A stretch of 64,000 nt of DNA from Neisseriaceae bacterium (GTDB taxonomy: Bacteria; Pseudomonadota; Gammaproteobacteria; Burkholderiales; Neisseriaceae): contig JAGOQM010000011.1 of assembly GCA_017991555.1 (NCBI GenBank), positions 1-64,000 on the forward strand. The letters run 5' to 3'. Below are positions 18,748-28,516 of this stretch, piece after piece (the first letter of the stretch is position 1; the number at the start of each line of letters is the position of its first letter). Under the pieces are notes generated by a model. That model worked only from the letters and a program-made list of their open reading frames with translations. It had not been told where the DNA came from and searched no databases. The position numbers and the translations under genes are program-made.

Positions 18748-18869
18748 GGCTATTGTGTACCTAACGATTAAAATCGCGCTGATGATGGTTTTATGGCGCG
18801 ACAAGTCAAAAATATAGGGCTAAATCTTACCTTGATTTTAAAGACTTGTCTGCTTATCATCGAGCCCGA

Positions 18870-18888
18870 TAGGGAATATTTATCCCTA
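18870..18888. promoter_or_regulatory. dyad between alaS and yitT-like gene
   Basis: TAGGGA-N7-TCCCTA lies in the 256-bp divergent intergenic region. It may be an operator for either gene; nothing else is recognised there. Confidence 0.3.
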
Positions 18889-19003
18889 CTTTAAACCTTT
18901 TGGCCTTTCCCCTGACCAGAATCATCCTGTGGCTATCCCAATTGGTGCCCTTGGCTTAGAATGAATCCCTTTTCTCCATTTTTTCATAAAGACACCCGCA
19001 CCG

Positions 19004-19615
19004 ATGGCAACCTTTAGCCCCAGCCTGATCTGGGACCTCAGTAAAATTTTCATAGGCAACGTGGTCATGGGCCTGGCCTACGCCAAATGGATGGTGCCCC
19101 ACCAAATCATCAACGGCGGCGTCACTAGCCTGTCGATGGTCATCAGCGGCTTTAGCGGCTGGCCTTTGCTCTACCTCACCAATGGCCTGGCCATTTTACT
19201 GCTAATCCTGTGCTGGGCCTACTTAGGCAAAAGCGTGTTTTTTAAATCGCTGCTCAGCAGCGGCCTGTTCATGCTGTTTTTTTCGTTTTTCTACAGCCAA
19301 CCGTTTACCCTCACCAGCCACATCGCCATCGACATCAGCCTCGCCTGCGTCGCCATTGCCTTTGGCTACTACTGCTGCCTGTCGGCTAATGCCTCGACCG
19401 CGGGCCTAGACGCCGTGGCGCTGATCGTGCATAAATATTACCCCCACACCAATGTGGCCCACACCCTACGCTACTTAAATTATGCGGTTTTGGCCTTTGG
19501 CTGGTTGGTATTTGGCTGGGTGTCCGTGGTCATTGGCATTGTGTTTAGCTACGGCTACTCCTGGATTCTGAACGTGTTTTTAAACCGACATGACCGCCAT
19601 CACGCCAAGCCTTAG
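19004..19615 (+). CDS. YitT-like integral membrane protein
   Basis: A 203-residue protein with about five hydrophobic helices. GLAYAKWMVPHQIINGGVTSLSM near residues 23-45 and STAGLDAVALIVHKYY resemble the YitT/UPF0750 membrane family, which has no firmly known function; some members are suspected transporters. It lacks the C-terminal DUF2179 domain of the Bacillus proteins. The start has a poor ribosome site (CCGCACCG-ATG). It stands alone, convergent with htpX across a shared terminator. Confidence 0.75.
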   Translation: MATFSPSLIWDLSKIFIGNVVMGLAYAKWMVPHQIINGGVTSLSMVISGFSGWPLLYLTNGLAILLLILCWAYLGKSVFFKSLLSSGLFMLFFSFFYSQPFTLTSHIAIDISLACVAIAFGYYCCLSANASTAGLDAVALIVHKYYPHTNVAHTLRYLNYAVLAFGWLVFGWVSVVIGIVFSYGYSWILNVFLNRHDRHHAKP

Positions 19616-19641
19616 ATGCGCTATCCACACACGTCACCCAC

Positions 19642-19669
19642 AAAAAAACCCACCGAAGTGGGTTTTTTT
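19642..19669. terminator. bidirectional terminator, yitT-like/htpX
   Basis: AAACCCAC-CGAA-GTGGGTTT with A7 on one side and T7 on the other, between convergent genes. Confidence 0.9.
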
Positions 19670-19688
19670 AATGCTCAGTCAACTGAGA

Positions 19689-20558
19689 TTAACGCGCGGT
19701 GCCAGAGTAGTTGCTAAGGTTGGCAATGCGGTTTTCAATCGATGGGTGGGTGCTGAACAAAGAATCGCCACCGCCGGCAATGCCCATCGCCATCATTTCT
19801 TTAGGCAAGCTTTCGTCGCTGCTGCCATTTAGGCGCTTCAACGCGGCAATCATTTTAGGCGCACCGGCCAAGCGTGCGGCGCCTTCGTCGGCACGGTATT
19901 CACGCTTGCGGCTAAACCACATCACCACCAGGCTGGCCAACATGCCAAACACGATTTGCAACACGATGGTCACCACCATGTACGCAATCGGGCCCAAACC
20001 GCCTTCCCTGTCGTTAGACATGGCATTGCTGATCACGTTGGCAATCAAGCGCGATAGGAACACCACAAACGTGTTCACCACGCCTTGAATCAGGGTCAAC
20101 GTCACCATGTCGCCATTGGCCACGTGCGACACTTCGTGGGCCAACACCGCTTCGGCTTCGTCACGGGTCATCATGTTCAACAAGCCCGAGCTCACCGCCA
20201 CCAAAGAGTTGTTCTTGCTGGGGCCTGTGGCAAACGCATTGGGCTCATCAGCGTAGTAAATCGCCACTTCTGGGGTTTTAATCCCGGCCATTTCAGCCTG
20301 ACGCTCTACCGTGCGCACCAACCAAGCTTCCATTTCGTTGACCGGCTGAGTGATCACCTGAGCGCCGGTTGAGCGCTTGGCCATCCACTTTGACATTAAT
20401 AAAGAGATGATCGAGCCGGTAAAGCCCACCACCGCCGAGAAGGCCAACAGCTGGCCCATGTTGTTGGTTCGTCCGCTTAAGCCAAAAACGCTTAAAATGA
20501 CGCTGATGACCACCAAAACCGCGATGTTCGTCAGTAAGAATAGAAAAATACGCTTCAC
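19689..20558 (-). CDS. htpX: membrane protease HtpX
   Basis: A 289-residue M48 metalloprotease of the inner membrane, degrading damaged membrane proteins. The zinc site HEVSH appears in [16 protein letters not shown], with a downstream glutamate in [17 protein letters not shown]. Two N-terminal helices and two further helices after the HExxH region are visible. The start is a GTG at 20558 ([11 protein letters not shown]), with GAGGGGA 6 bases before it; the ATG at 20621 would add 21 residues ahead of the first helix. It stands between proA and a terminator. Confidence 0.93.
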   Translation of the reverse strand: MKRIFLFLLTNIAVLVVISVILSVFGLSGRTNNMGQLLAFSAVVGFTGSIISLLMSKWMAKRSTGAQVITQPVNEMEAWLVRTVERQAEMAGIKTPEVAIYYADEPNAFATGPSKNNSLVAVSSGLLNMMTRDEAEAVLAHEVSHVANGDMVTLTLIQGVVNTFVVFLSRLIANVISNAMSNDREGGLGPIAYMVVTIVLQIVFGMLASLVVMWFSRKREYRADEGAARLAGAPKMIAALKRLNGSSDESLPKEMMAMGIAGGGDSLFSTHPSIENRIANLSNYSGTAR

Positions 20559-20660
20559 AGAAATCCCCTCGAAAAAAAGCCTAATATGGTACTTAAATCT
20601 TGGCAAAAGCGTGGATTTCAAGCACCCACGCCGTCATTCAGCCAAAAAAATGTGTGTTGC

Positions 20661-21920
20661 CTAACCCCGAACCTGCCCGCTGCCAAACACCACCCACTTT
20701 TGGTTGGTGAGGCCGTGTAGGCCAACGGGGCCACGGGCGTGAATTTTATCGGTTGAAATGCCGATTTCGGCACCCAAACCATATTCGAAACCATCGGCAA
20801 AGCGGGTCGACGCATTGATCACCACGCTGGCCGAATCGACCTGCCGTAAAAACGCCTGGGTGTGGCTGTAGTGTTCGCTCACGATGGCGTCGGTGTGATG
20901 GCTGCCATAATGGTTGATGTGGGCCACGGCTTCAGCCAAAGAGGCCACCACCTTGATCGCCAACACCGGTGCCAAATATTCAGTCCACCAATCTTCTTCA
21001 GTGGCGCTTTGCACGTCTTTGACCAGGATTTTTTGCGTTTGTTCACAGCCACGCAGCTCAACGCCTTTTTCGGCATAAGCCACTTGCAATAAAGGCAATA
21101 CGGTCGACGCAATGGCCTCATGCACCAATAGGGTTTCCATGGTGTTACACGTTCCATAACGTGAGGTTTTGGCGTTCACCGCAATCGCCACAGCCTTTTC
21201 TACATCAGCGTGCTCATCAATAAAAGTGTGGCACACGCCGTCCAAGTGTTTGATCACTGGCATTTTGGCTTCGTCGCTGATGCGCTTCACCAAGCCTTTA
21301 CCGCCGCGCGGAATGATCACGTCGATGAACTGTGGCAGCTGCAGCATGGCGCCGACGCTGTCGCGATCGGTGTTTTCGACCACTTGCACGCACTCTGCGG
21401 GCAAGCCAGCCACGGCCAAACCTTGTTTGATCAGCTTCGCAATCACCATATTGCAGGCAAAGGCTTCGCTGCCGCCGCGCAGCACGCTGGCGTTGCCAGA
21501 CTTAATGCACAGCGCCGCCGCATCGGCCGTCACGTTGGGGCGCGATTCGTAAATAATGCCCACCACGCCCAAAGGCACGCGCATTTTACCGACCTGAATG
21601 CCAGAAGGACGATAGGCAAACTCGCCCATCTCGCCGATCGGGTCCGGTAGCGTCGCCACTTGGCGTACGCCTTCGGCCATGCTTGCTACCGTGTCCGAGG
21701 TAAGCAGCAACCGATCCAACAAGGCCGGCTCAAGGCCTTTGGCTTCGGCCTTGGCCATGTCCTCAGCGTTGGCCGCCAAGATCTCAGCCTGATGGCTTAA
21801 TAATAGGTCGGCAATGGTGGTTAAGGCCTGGTTTTTTTGTTCGGTATTGGCCACCGCAATCGCCTGCGCGGCCTTTTTAGCGGCACTGGCAATGCCGTAC
21901 ACATATTCATGGCTACTCAC
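20661..21920 (-). CDS. proA: gamma-glutamyl phosphate reductase
   Basis: A 419-residue ALDH-fold enzyme catalysing the second step of proline synthesis (gamma-glutamyl phosphate to glutamate semialdehyde). Family blocks are [46 protein letters not shown] and the catalytic Cys in [15 protein letters not shown]. The start is a GTG (residues MSSHEY) preceded by GAGGAG. No proB is seen beside it. Confidence 0.96.
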   Translation of the reverse strand: MSSHEYVYGIASAAKKAAQAIAVANTEQKNQALTTIADLLLSHQAEILAANAEDMAKAEAKGLEPALLDRLLLTSDTVASMAEGVRQVATLPDPIGEMGEFAYRPSGIQVGKMRVPLGVVGIIYESRPNVTADAAALCIKSGNASVLRGGSEAFACNMVIAKLIKQGLAVAGLPAECVQVVENTDRDSVGAMLQLPQFIDVIIPRGGKGLVKRISDEAKMPVIKHLDGVCHTFIDEHADVEKAVAIAVNAKTSRYGTCNTMETLLVHEAIASTVLPLLQVAYAEKGVELRGCEQTQKILVKDVQSATEEDWWTEYLAPVLAIKVVASLAEAVAHINHYGSHHTDAIVSEHYSHTQAFLRQVDSASVVINASTRFADGFEYGLGAEIGISTDKIHARGPVGLHGLTNQKWVVFGSGQVRG

Positions 21921-22002
21921 AGCGTAAGACTCCTCATCTAGTAAGCTTGGTTTATTGCCCTCTATTATGCATTAACCGTGTATTTGAGCAAGCAACAAAC
22001 GT

Positions 22003-22029
22003 AAAAAAACGCCGGCCTAAGCCGACGTT
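22003..22029 (-). terminator. terminator of TonB-dependent receptor gene
   Basis: AACGTCGGC-TTAG-GCCGGCGTT on the minus strand (one G-T pair) followed by seven U residues. Confidence 0.88.
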
Positions 22030-22049
22030 GCGCATGAGTTTAACCCTGC

Positions 22050-24308
22050 TTAAAATTGCTGGGCAATGCTGAAGCGAATGTCACGACCGGTACCAGATAC
22101 CGCCTCACCCAAATAAGGGCGATATTCACGGTTAAACAGGTTGTCTACGGTCAGGTTAACCTGAGGCCCTTTTTTACCACGTGGCGCCCAATCCAAGAAT
22201 AGGCCGTGCAAGGCGTAGCCTTGTGACTTAGGCAGTGCCCACGAAACAGCACTAGGATCATGATCCGTTGGCGAACGGTCCTGACGGCGCACAAACATGC
22301 CGCGCCAGCCAGCACTTAGGTTGGCCTGAGGCACCTTAAAGCCTAAGGTTGCCGTCGCTTTGCGCGGCGCAATCTCGGTCAGCCACGTTTTAGACTCAAA
22401 CCAAGGATCGCGGGGTGAGTTATCCCTCTGGCCCGAAATTTGCGAATAAGACAGGCTGGCAAACACGTAGCGGCTATCATAAAACGATTCCAGCTCAAAA
22501 CCCTTAATCGTGTAACCGGTAAGGTTGCGATTATTACCCGTTGATTGTGGGCACTCAGTGCCCTCTTTACAGTACACGCCACGACGCTTAAAGATTTCAT
22601 CCTTGCCCCGATTTTCAAATAAGGTCGTCCGAACCTGGAGGCTGTCGTCTTGAGTCACGACGGAAGTAAAATCAACCACCGCACCCAACCGCAGTGCCAA
22701 CATTTTCTCTTTGTCTAAGTCACGGCTACTGCCAGTCAAGCTGCCCAAGCCCTGCACTTCATATTGCTCGTCAATGCGTGGGGCACGCCAAGCTTGGCTG
22801 ACATTAGCAAAGAACCCTAGGTTGGGCGCGGCTTCCCAATACAGGCCCAGTCGCGGCGTCCAACCGGCATAGGTTTTGCTGCTGTAGTCATGGCCATATT
22901 TTGGGTCAGTTTGGCTGTAGCGCTTGGCCCGATTACCATAGCCTTCATTGGTGATGTGGTCGTAGCGTAAAGATGGGCTAATCGTCACCGACCCCAGTTT
23001 AATGTCGTCTAAAACATAGAAACTACGCATTTTCTGTATGCCAGAAGGAAAATAGTAAGGCTCATAGTAGCCAAAATTCAGGTCAGGATCCTTAATCTTG
23101 CTTTTGTCAAAAATCAGGGCGCGCTGCGACATTCTTTGTATCTGTAAACCCATTTTAAGATCGTGCGACAGGGCCCCCGTTTCAAAGGAGCTGACGTTGG
23201 CTAAATCTAATAGATTATTACGGTAGCTCACCCAGCTTTCATTGCCCATGTTGCCTGACTGAAAGTTACTGGCGCTGTCTGGCCGTCGGTCATGTTGTCG
23301 AGTTTGAGAGTGGGTGAATTTAGCAGTGAACTGCACCAGCGGGTTATCGACTGGTAAATATTCATAGGCAAGGCTATAGCTTTTATCGGTTTGATCACGA
23401 TACACCAGCTTACGCTTCCAAGCTTCATCCCAACCCCACTTGTCTACTTCACTTTGGGTCGGCGCCGTCATCTCATCACGTTTCGACGCAAAAGGCTCCC
23501 AGCCTTCATGGTCGCTGTTCATAAACGACCAAGTGATCTTTTGCTCTGACGTGGGGCGTATGTTGCCTTTTAACAATAGGCTGTCTTGCTTATTCGATGA
23601 CCATTCAAAACGAGTGCCGTCTGGACGTTTGACATTGCCAGCCTGACGCTTGTTGTAATACATCATGGCGTCAAACATATTGTCGGCCGTTCGTCCAAAC
23701 AAGGCGCCCGTGTATAAATCTTGCGTGTTATTGCTGTGGCGGCCATATTTCAACAATCCGCCAAACTGCTCACCGGCACGCAAAAAATCTGCCGCATCCT
23801 TGGTGTCAAGCTTGACGCTGCCGCCAAAGCCGCCGTTGCCCACGCTGACCTCATGCGGGCCTTTTTCCACGGTGATGCGTTTGAGCAATTCAGGCTCTAC
23901 AAATACAGACCCTTGGCGATACTTATCAAACGTTTTTAAGGCACCATCCACGGTAATCGGCACGTCTTCACTGCCGCCCATGCCCCACATATTAATGGTT
24001 TGGCCACCAGGGCGCGGCGAACCCGCCATGCTGACGCCCGGCAGCGTTTCCAACAGCGAGGCCACGTTGTTCGCCTGCTGGGTGTCTAGGTTACGCTGGT
24101 CCAGGATTGACTTACCCACTAGCCCCTTACCAGAACGTTTGCCGATCACCACCACCGAAGGCAGCTGATAGGATTGACCGCCATTGACCTCGGCAACGTC
24201 GCTCACCGCTGCGTCTGGTTTGGCCGTGGTCGCGGCCACAGCCGAAGTGGTAAACGCCATCAGCACGCTGAGGCTGATCAACGTATGCCGTTGATTAATA
24301 AAAAACAT
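22050..24308 (-). CDS. TonB-dependent outer membrane receptor
   Basis: A 752-residue outer-membrane importer. It has a Sec signal peptide ending near TTSAVAA (about residues 20-26), a TonB box region YQLPSVVVIGKR, and a plug domain with NVASLLETLPGVSMAGSPRPGGQTINMWGMGG and VEKGPHEVSVGNGGFGGSV. The beta-barrel ends with the aromatic FSIAQQF. WRAPRIDEQYE resembles the FRAP-box segment of heme receptors, and a Cys pair (CKEGTEC) sits in an extracellular-loop position. A Fur-like box lies about 50 bp upstream, so it is probably induced by iron limitation. Heme, hemoprotein or siderophore uptake are all possible; no TonB, hemophore or ABC gene is adjacent. Confidence 0.85.
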   Translation of the reverse strand: MFFINQRHTLISLSVLMAFTTSAVAATTAKPDAAVSDVAEVNGGQSYQLPSVVVIGKRSGKGLVGKSILDQRNLDTQQANNVASLLETLPGVSMAGSPRPGGQTINMWGMGGSEDVPITVDGALKTFDKYRQGSVFVEPELLKRITVEKGPHEVSVGNGGFGGSVKLDTKDAADFLRAGEQFGGLLKYGRHSNNTQDLYTGALFGRTADNMFDAMMYYNKRQAGNVKRPDGTRFEWSSNKQDSLLLKGNIRPTSEQKITWSFMNSDHEGWEPFASKRDEMTAPTQSEVDKWGWDEAWKRKLVYRDQTDKSYSLAYEYLPVDNPLVQFTAKFTHSQTRQHDRRPDSASNFQSGNMGNESWVSYRNNLLDLANVSSFETGALSHDLKMGLQIQRMSQRALIFDKSKIKDPDLNFGYYEPYYFPSGIQKMRSFYVLDDIKLGSVTISPSLRYDHITNEGYGNRAKRYSQTDPKYGHDYSSKTYAGWTPRLGLYWEAAPNLGFFANVSQAWRAPRIDEQYEVQGLGSLTGSSRDLDKEKMLALRLGAVVDFTSVVTQDDSLQVRTTLFENRGKDEIFKRRGVYCKEGTECPQSTGNNRNLTGYTIKGFELESFYDSRYVFASLSYSQISGQRDNSPRDPWFESKTWLTEIAPRKATATLGFKVPQANLSAGWRGMFVRRQDRSPTDHDPSAVSWALPKSQGYALHGLFLDWAPRGKKGPQVNLTVDNLFNREYRPYLGEAVSGTGRDIRFSIAQQF

Positions 24309-24355
24309 GATGATTTCCCATGGAAGTACTGGCTAAAAAAGTCGACATTGTACCA

Positions 24356-24368
24356 AATGATAATCATT
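24356..24368 (-). promoter_or_regulatory. Fur box of TonB-dependent receptor
   Basis: AATGATAATCATT matches the central 13 bases of the Fur consensus and lies 48-60 bp before the receptor start, in an AT-rich promoter region. Confidence 0.75.
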
Positions 24369-24497
24369 CCTGTCTTGTTTAATTTTTAATTAAAAAGTTG
24401 GCATTCATAATCAATATTTAATTCAAACAGTATATTTTAAATCAATATAAATAAATCTAAGCTATTTAACGGCCTAGAACCCAAAAATATTGCATGC

Positions 24498-24529
24498 AAA
24501 AAAAACCGCAACCTCATTAGGATTGCGGT
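24498..24529 (-). terminator. terminator of rlmF
   Basis: ACCGCAATCCT...AGG-TTGCGGT hairpin (one bulge) with A8 giving a U tract on the minus strand, 22 bp past the rlmF stop. Confidence 0.82.
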
Positions 24530-24550
24530 CATCATACTCACACCAACGCG

Positions 24551-25525
24551 CTAGGCTTTAAGCCAAGCAGCCCGCTGGGCCTTGGTGTGGAAGGTCCAGG
24601 CCAGCAGGCGGCTGCTCTTTTGGCCTTGCTGCATGTCGATGGTTTTCACCTTCACCGCACCCACGCTGCGCAGCTGCGCATACAGCGGTGGCAGGCTGTC
24701 TTTTTTTGACACCAGACTGGTGAACCACAGGCACCTCTGGGCCAGCTCCTGGCTTTCTTGAATCATCTTGCCCACAAACGCCACCTCTCCACCTGGGCAC
24801 CACAGCTCGTTGCTTTGGCCGCCAAAGTTCAGCTTAACCTTGCCCACCGATTTGCCCTTCAAGTTTTGCTGCTTACGCTTGCTGCCCTCTGCTGCAGCCG
24901 CAGCAGAGGCATGAAAAGGCGGGTTGCAGACGCTGGCGGTAAAGCGATCCGCCACGTCAACGATGCCCAGCAAGGCATGCGCTGGCTTGGCCTGTAGGCG
25001 CGCCTCAATGTGGCCATGCAGGTGCGGATTGCCCGCCACAATGCTTTTCACATTGGCCACCGACACGGGGTCAATGTCGCTGCCGACAAAAGACCATCCG
25101 TACTCGGCGTGACCCAGCAAAGGGTAGATCGCGCTGGCGCCCACGCCCACGTCTAAAATCCGCACGCTCGGCCCCGTCGGCGGCACGCCTTGCGGTTGGT
25201 CTTCGGCCAACAGATCGGCCAAGTAATGCAGATAATCCACCCGCCCAGGAATCGGCGGGCACAAGTAATTCGCGGGCAAGTGCCAAAAGCCAATGCCATA
25301 GCCACTGGCCAGCAAGGCCTTGTTCAGCGCCACGACGGCTAAGGGATTGTTAAAATCCACCGACAAGTCACCGTATTTATTCGGCGCCACAAACGGCGTG
25401 AGCTCTGGCGTGGTCGCCATGAGTTGATTCAGGTCGTAACGACCCTGATGTTGGTTACGCGGATGCAGCTGGGCCTTGGCCTGCTGCGCCGGTTTTTTTG
25501 CGTGTACGTGTTTATTGGTCGCCAT
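24551..25525 (-). CDS. rlmF: 23S rRNA adenine(1618)-N6-methyltransferase
   Basis: A 324-residue SAM-dependent methyltransferase. SAM motif I is RILDVGVGASAIYPLLG and the catalytic N6-adenine motif NPPF occurs in ASVCNPPFHASAAAA. The FVAPNKYGDLSVDFNNPLAV and WHLPANYLCPPIPGRVDYLHY segments are characteristic of RlmF (YbiN), as is LNFGGQSNELWCPGGE. The basic, Lys-rich first 25 residues suit RNA binding. GGATAAAG precedes the ATG. It methylates A1618 of 23S rRNA. Confidence 0.93.
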   Translation of the reverse strand: MATNKHVHAKKPAQQAKAQLHPRNQHQGRYDLNQLMATTPELTPFVAPNKYGDLSVDFNNPLAVVALNKALLASGYGIGFWHLPANYLCPPIPGRVDYLHYLADLLAEDQPQGVPPTGPSVRILDVGVGASAIYPLLGHAEYGWSFVGSDIDPVSVANVKSIVAGNPHLHGHIEARLQAKPAHALLGIVDVADRFTASVCNPPFHASAAAAAEGSKRKQQNLKGKSVGKVKLNFGGQSNELWCPGGEVAFVGKMIQESQELAQRCLWFTSLVSKKDSLPPLYAQLRSVGAVKVKTIDMQQGQKSSRLLAWTFHTKAQRAAWLKA

Positions 25526-25601
25526 CTTTATCCATCAACAACAAGGCACACCCAAACCTGCGGTGTGCCGATTACCTTCATGATTGTCCTGACCCCTGCC
25601 C

Positions 25602-26405
25602 TCAGGCAGAAACCGTTTTATCCGCCAATGCTTCGGTGCCCCAGCCATCAAACTGACCTTCCACCGCCACCACCAAAGGCAGTAATTGATTGACCCAGTC
25701 CGTCATGGTGGCTAAATCAGGCACGGCGTTGGCGCCGAACTGAACCGCCCACCAAGCGTTGGGGCCCTCTTCTTCGGCCTCCATCGCCGCCACCACAAAA
25801 TCAGCCGGCAAGCTTTTGACAAAACGCTTGGCCGCGCCTTCGCTTGGAAAGCTGGCGTAATAGTCAACCGGCCGTGCTTGCAGCAAAGCATCGCCACTAC
25901 GGCGCAGCTGCTGGCAGGTTTTTTGAGTGTAGTCTAAGGCCAGGTCGACCGCGCTCGGGTACAGCGTTTCGAAATAAAACGCCCACTGATCGTCGGGGAA
26001 GGTCGCGGCCACGTAGTCGACGTCTTCTTCCTCTGCCAGCGCCGCGGCAATGCTTTGTGGCCAGGCCAGGTCGGCATTACTGACGTACACCAAATCGGCG
26101 ACCCCGTGGCTGTATATGTGGCCAACATGGCGCACATGCGCAGCGGTAAGGGCGTCGTTGAGCAGGTGTGTATGGATGGTGTGGGTGATTTGTTTGAGCC
26201 GACGCAGGTCGGCCTTGGTTGGCAAGCCCGCTTCATCACCTTCATAAGCCACCCGAATGAAACGGGTGTGGTGGTGGTCGCTGCCTAACTCTGGGGCGCT
26301 TAAGTCGACCCCTAAGAGGGCATCGTAGCCCTCTAGTGCCGTTTGATAATGCATCCAGTCATTGGAAAAAACCAATGCTTCTGGTGCCTGTTGTGTTTGT
26401 CCCAT
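25602..26405 (-). CDS. DUF695-RraB fusion protein
   Basis: A 267-residue protein of two parts. The N-terminal half (about 10-140) resembles DUF695, with WMHYQTALEGYDALLGVDL and RFIRVAYEGDEAGLPTKADLRRL. The C-terminal half (about 145-260) resembles the RNase E inhibitor RraB: DQWAFYFETLYPSA, RRSGDALLQARPVDYYASFPSEGAAKRFVKSL, and the acidic VVAAMEAEEEGPNAWWAVQF. RraB binds RNase E and alters mRNA decay. It is very acidic throughout. It sits 49 bp from hemN on the same strand. Function here is inferred only from domains. Confidence 0.65.
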   Translation of the reverse strand: MGQTQQAPEALVFSNDWMHYQTALEGYDALLGVDLSAPELGSDHHHTRFIRVAYEGDEAGLPTKADLRRLKQITHTIHTHLLNDALTAAHVRHVGHIYSHGVADLVYVSNADLAWPQSIAAALAEEEDVDYVAATFPDDQWAFYFETLYPSAVDLALDYTQKTCQQLRRSGDALLQARPVDYYASFPSEGAAKRFVKSLPADFVVAAMEAEEEGPNAWWAVQFGANAVPDLATMTDWVNQLLPLVVAVEGQFDGWGTEALADKTVSA

Positions 26406-26454
26406 GGCCTAATCTCTGCGCCAGCGCGCATTCATCGTTGGTGATGGGCCTATT

Positions 26455-27873
26455 CTAAACGGTTTGTGAATAAGTTGCTTGGGCTTTTTTCTCACGCAGG
26501 TGGCGGTCAAACACCATGGCGATGTTGCGAATCAAGAAGCGCCCTTTCGGCGTCACCACCAAGAAGCCATGATCTTGCACCACTAGGCCAAGGCGTTCAA
26601 ACGCCGTGATCTGCGCCAGCTCTTCGGCAAAGTATTCGGCAAATTGAATCCCATAGGTTTCTTCATACACGTCAAAAGCCAAAGCAAAGCGACACATCAG
26701 CGCTTGAATGATGCTACGACGAAGCAGGTCATCACGGGTTAAGGTCATGCCACGCATGACCGGCAGATGGCCCTGATCTAAGGCCGCATAGTATTCATCG
26801 GCATCACGGGTGTTTTGAATATAGCTGGCCCCAACTTTACCAATGCTGGACACGCCAATGCCGATCAGGTCACAGTCGGCATGGGTCGAATAGCCTTGGA
26901 AGTTACGCTGTAAGCGGCCTTGGCGCAGGGCCTTAACCAGCTCATCGTCGGGTTTGGCAAAATGGTCCATGCCAATGAACACATAGCCTTTTTCGGTCAA
27001 AGTGCTCACACAGTCTTGCAAAATGTCTAGCTTCTCGACGCTGTTGGGCACCGCTTCTTGATCGATGCGGCGCTGTGGTTTAAACAGGTGCGGTAAGTGG
27101 GCATAGTGATACAAGGCAATGCGATCAGGGCTTAAGGCCAACACTTTCTCCAGCGTGGTCGCCATGGTCGCGGTGGTTTGATGGGGCAAGCCATAAATTA
27201 AATCCACGCTGATGGATTTAAAGCCGTTGGCACGGGCCGCCTCCATCACCAGCTTGGTCTCTTCCTCCGACTGCACCCGATTGACCGCTTTTTGAACGGT
27301 TAAATCAAAATCCTGAATGCCCACGCTCATGCGATTAAACCCTAGCTGGGCTAGGTTCTGTACCGTTTGCGCGCTGACCTTACGGGGGTCAATTTCAATG
27401 GAGTACTCTCCATCCGCAATCAGCTCAAACGTGCCGTTAATCATCTGCATCACCCGCGCCAGCTGGGCGTCGTTAAGAAACGTTGGCGTGCCGCCGCCAA
27501 AATGCAGCTGCGCCAAACGCGGCCGCTTAGGCAAGGTTTGGGCCAAGAGCGCCAACTCTTTTTCTAAATAATCCAAGTACTGATCGGCACGACTGGTGTC
27601 TTTGGTGATGATTTTATTACAGCCACAGTAATAACAGATGGTGTTGCAAAAAGGCACGTGTACATACAACGACAAAGGCTTAAATAAAGCGCCGGCGTGG
27701 CGCTCTTGTAACACCTTGAGATAATGCTGCTCGGTAAAGCCATCATGGAAGCGATCAGCGGTTGGGTAAGACGTATAGCGCGGTCCTGAACCGGCCAACT
27801 GTTCGATCAAGGCGCGATCAAACACCACTTCTTGATTCGGATAAACATCCAATAGCTGTTCCATAATTGTCAT
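26455..27873 (-). CDS. hemN: oxygen-independent coproporphyrinogen III oxidase
   Basis: A 472-residue radical SAM enzyme that makes protoporphyrinogen IX without oxygen. Its cluster motif is CNTICYYCGCN (CxxxCxxC), followed by LHFGGGTPTFL and EIDPRKVS; GPRYTSYPTADRF near the N terminus and the C-terminal HemN_C region (RGMTLTRDDLLRRSIIQALMC) mark true HemN rather than HemW. GAGAGTGA lies before the first ATG. A one-mismatch Fnr box lies about 135 bp upstream, fitting anaerobic induction, and fnr itself is the next gene on the other strand. Confidence 0.95.
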   Translation of the reverse strand: MTIMEQLLDVYPNQEVVFDRALIEQLAGSGPRYTSYPTADRFHDGFTEQHYLKVLQERHAGALFKPLSLYVHVPFCNTICYYCGCNKIITKDTSRADQYLDYLEKELALLAQTLPKRPRLAQLHFGGGTPTFLNDAQLARVMQMINGTFELIADGEYSIEIDPRKVSAQTVQNLAQLGFNRMSVGIQDFDLTVQKAVNRVQSEEETKLVMEAARANGFKSISVDLIYGLPHQTTATMATTLEKVLALSPDRIALYHYAHLPHLFKPQRRIDQEAVPNSVEKLDILQDCVSTLTEKGYVFIGMDHFAKPDDELVKALRQGRLQRNFQGYSTHADCDLIGIGVSSIGKVGASYIQNTRDADEYYAALDQGHLPVMRGMTLTRDDLLRRSIIQALMCRFALAFDVYEETYGIQFAEYFAEELAQITAFERLGLVVQDHGFLVVTPKGRFLIRNIAMVFDRHLREKKAQATYSQTV

Positions 27874-28006
27874 TCACTCTCATTAATGTGTTGGGGTACT
27901 GCCTGTACTCATAACAAAGCCGTCGCACAGGCCATGAGTGGGCTGACCGACAGCACGGTCATGGCGCATGCGAGCATAAGGATCGCCTTTTTTGCTTTTT
28001 TTTGCC

Positions 28007-28020
28007 TTGATTGAGGTCAA
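28007..28020 (-). promoter_or_regulatory. Fnr-type box before hemN
   Basis: TTGAT-TGAG-GTCAA, one mismatch from TTGAT-N4-ATCAA, 134 bp before hemN. Confidence 0.5.
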
Positions 28021-28414
28021 GCAGATCAACCTTGGCCTATTCTGCCCCGCTCACCCTATAATGTCGGTGGCCCCACCCACCCCACGCCCCAAACCGCCGC
28101 AGCGCCTACTTCGCCGTGCCCCAAAGCCTTTTGAGGCGCCGAGCGGCCAGCGCCACTCACGGCAGGGCCACGTCGCCGCAGACAATCTTTACTCTTCTTT
28201 ACCTTTCAAGTCTTGCCCTAACCACAAAGCCAGGGTTAAACGAGGGCTAAACCCCAACATCTCATTCATTTCGCTCAAAAAAGCAGGCATACGAACCGCG
28301 CGACACCGAAGTTAAAATAACCTTAAGGCCACCAAACCCACACCTATTTAGCATCGTCGACATAGCAATTTATCCGATAAGCTGTTAAAATCCTTTGGAA
28401 AACAGCCCCATAAA

Positions 28415-28428
28415 TTGATTTAAATCAA
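28415..28428 (+). promoter_or_regulatory. Fnr box before fnr
   Basis: Perfect TTGAT-TTAA-ATCAA about 90 bp before the fnr start, consistent with autoregulation. Confidence 0.8.
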
Positions 28429-28516
28429 ACAATGCCGCGGCTGCACCCGACCAGTTTGCGTTAAAATCAGCGACTGCCGTCGCCAGTTTAGATTTTTATT
28501 AAAATTGAGTACATAA

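Larger units (their letters stand above)
27874..28516. other. hemN-fnr divergent intergenic region
   Basis: A 643-bp gap holding Fnr-type boxes at 28007-28020 and 28415-28428. Between them is a C-rich then AT-rich stretch with no gene I trust. Its unusual length could leave room for a small RNA, but no clear promoter-terminator pair is seen. Confidence 0.5.

Noticed and set aside
24356..24368. Fnr box before the TonB receptor
   Set aside because: The sequence is AATGATAATCATT, which lacks the TTGAT half-sites and matches Fur instead.
27992..28315. 107-residue open frame on the plus strand between hemN and fnr
   Set aside because: Pro- and Arg-rich with no recognisable family, weak start, and it overlaps the Fnr box; it looks like a chance frame.
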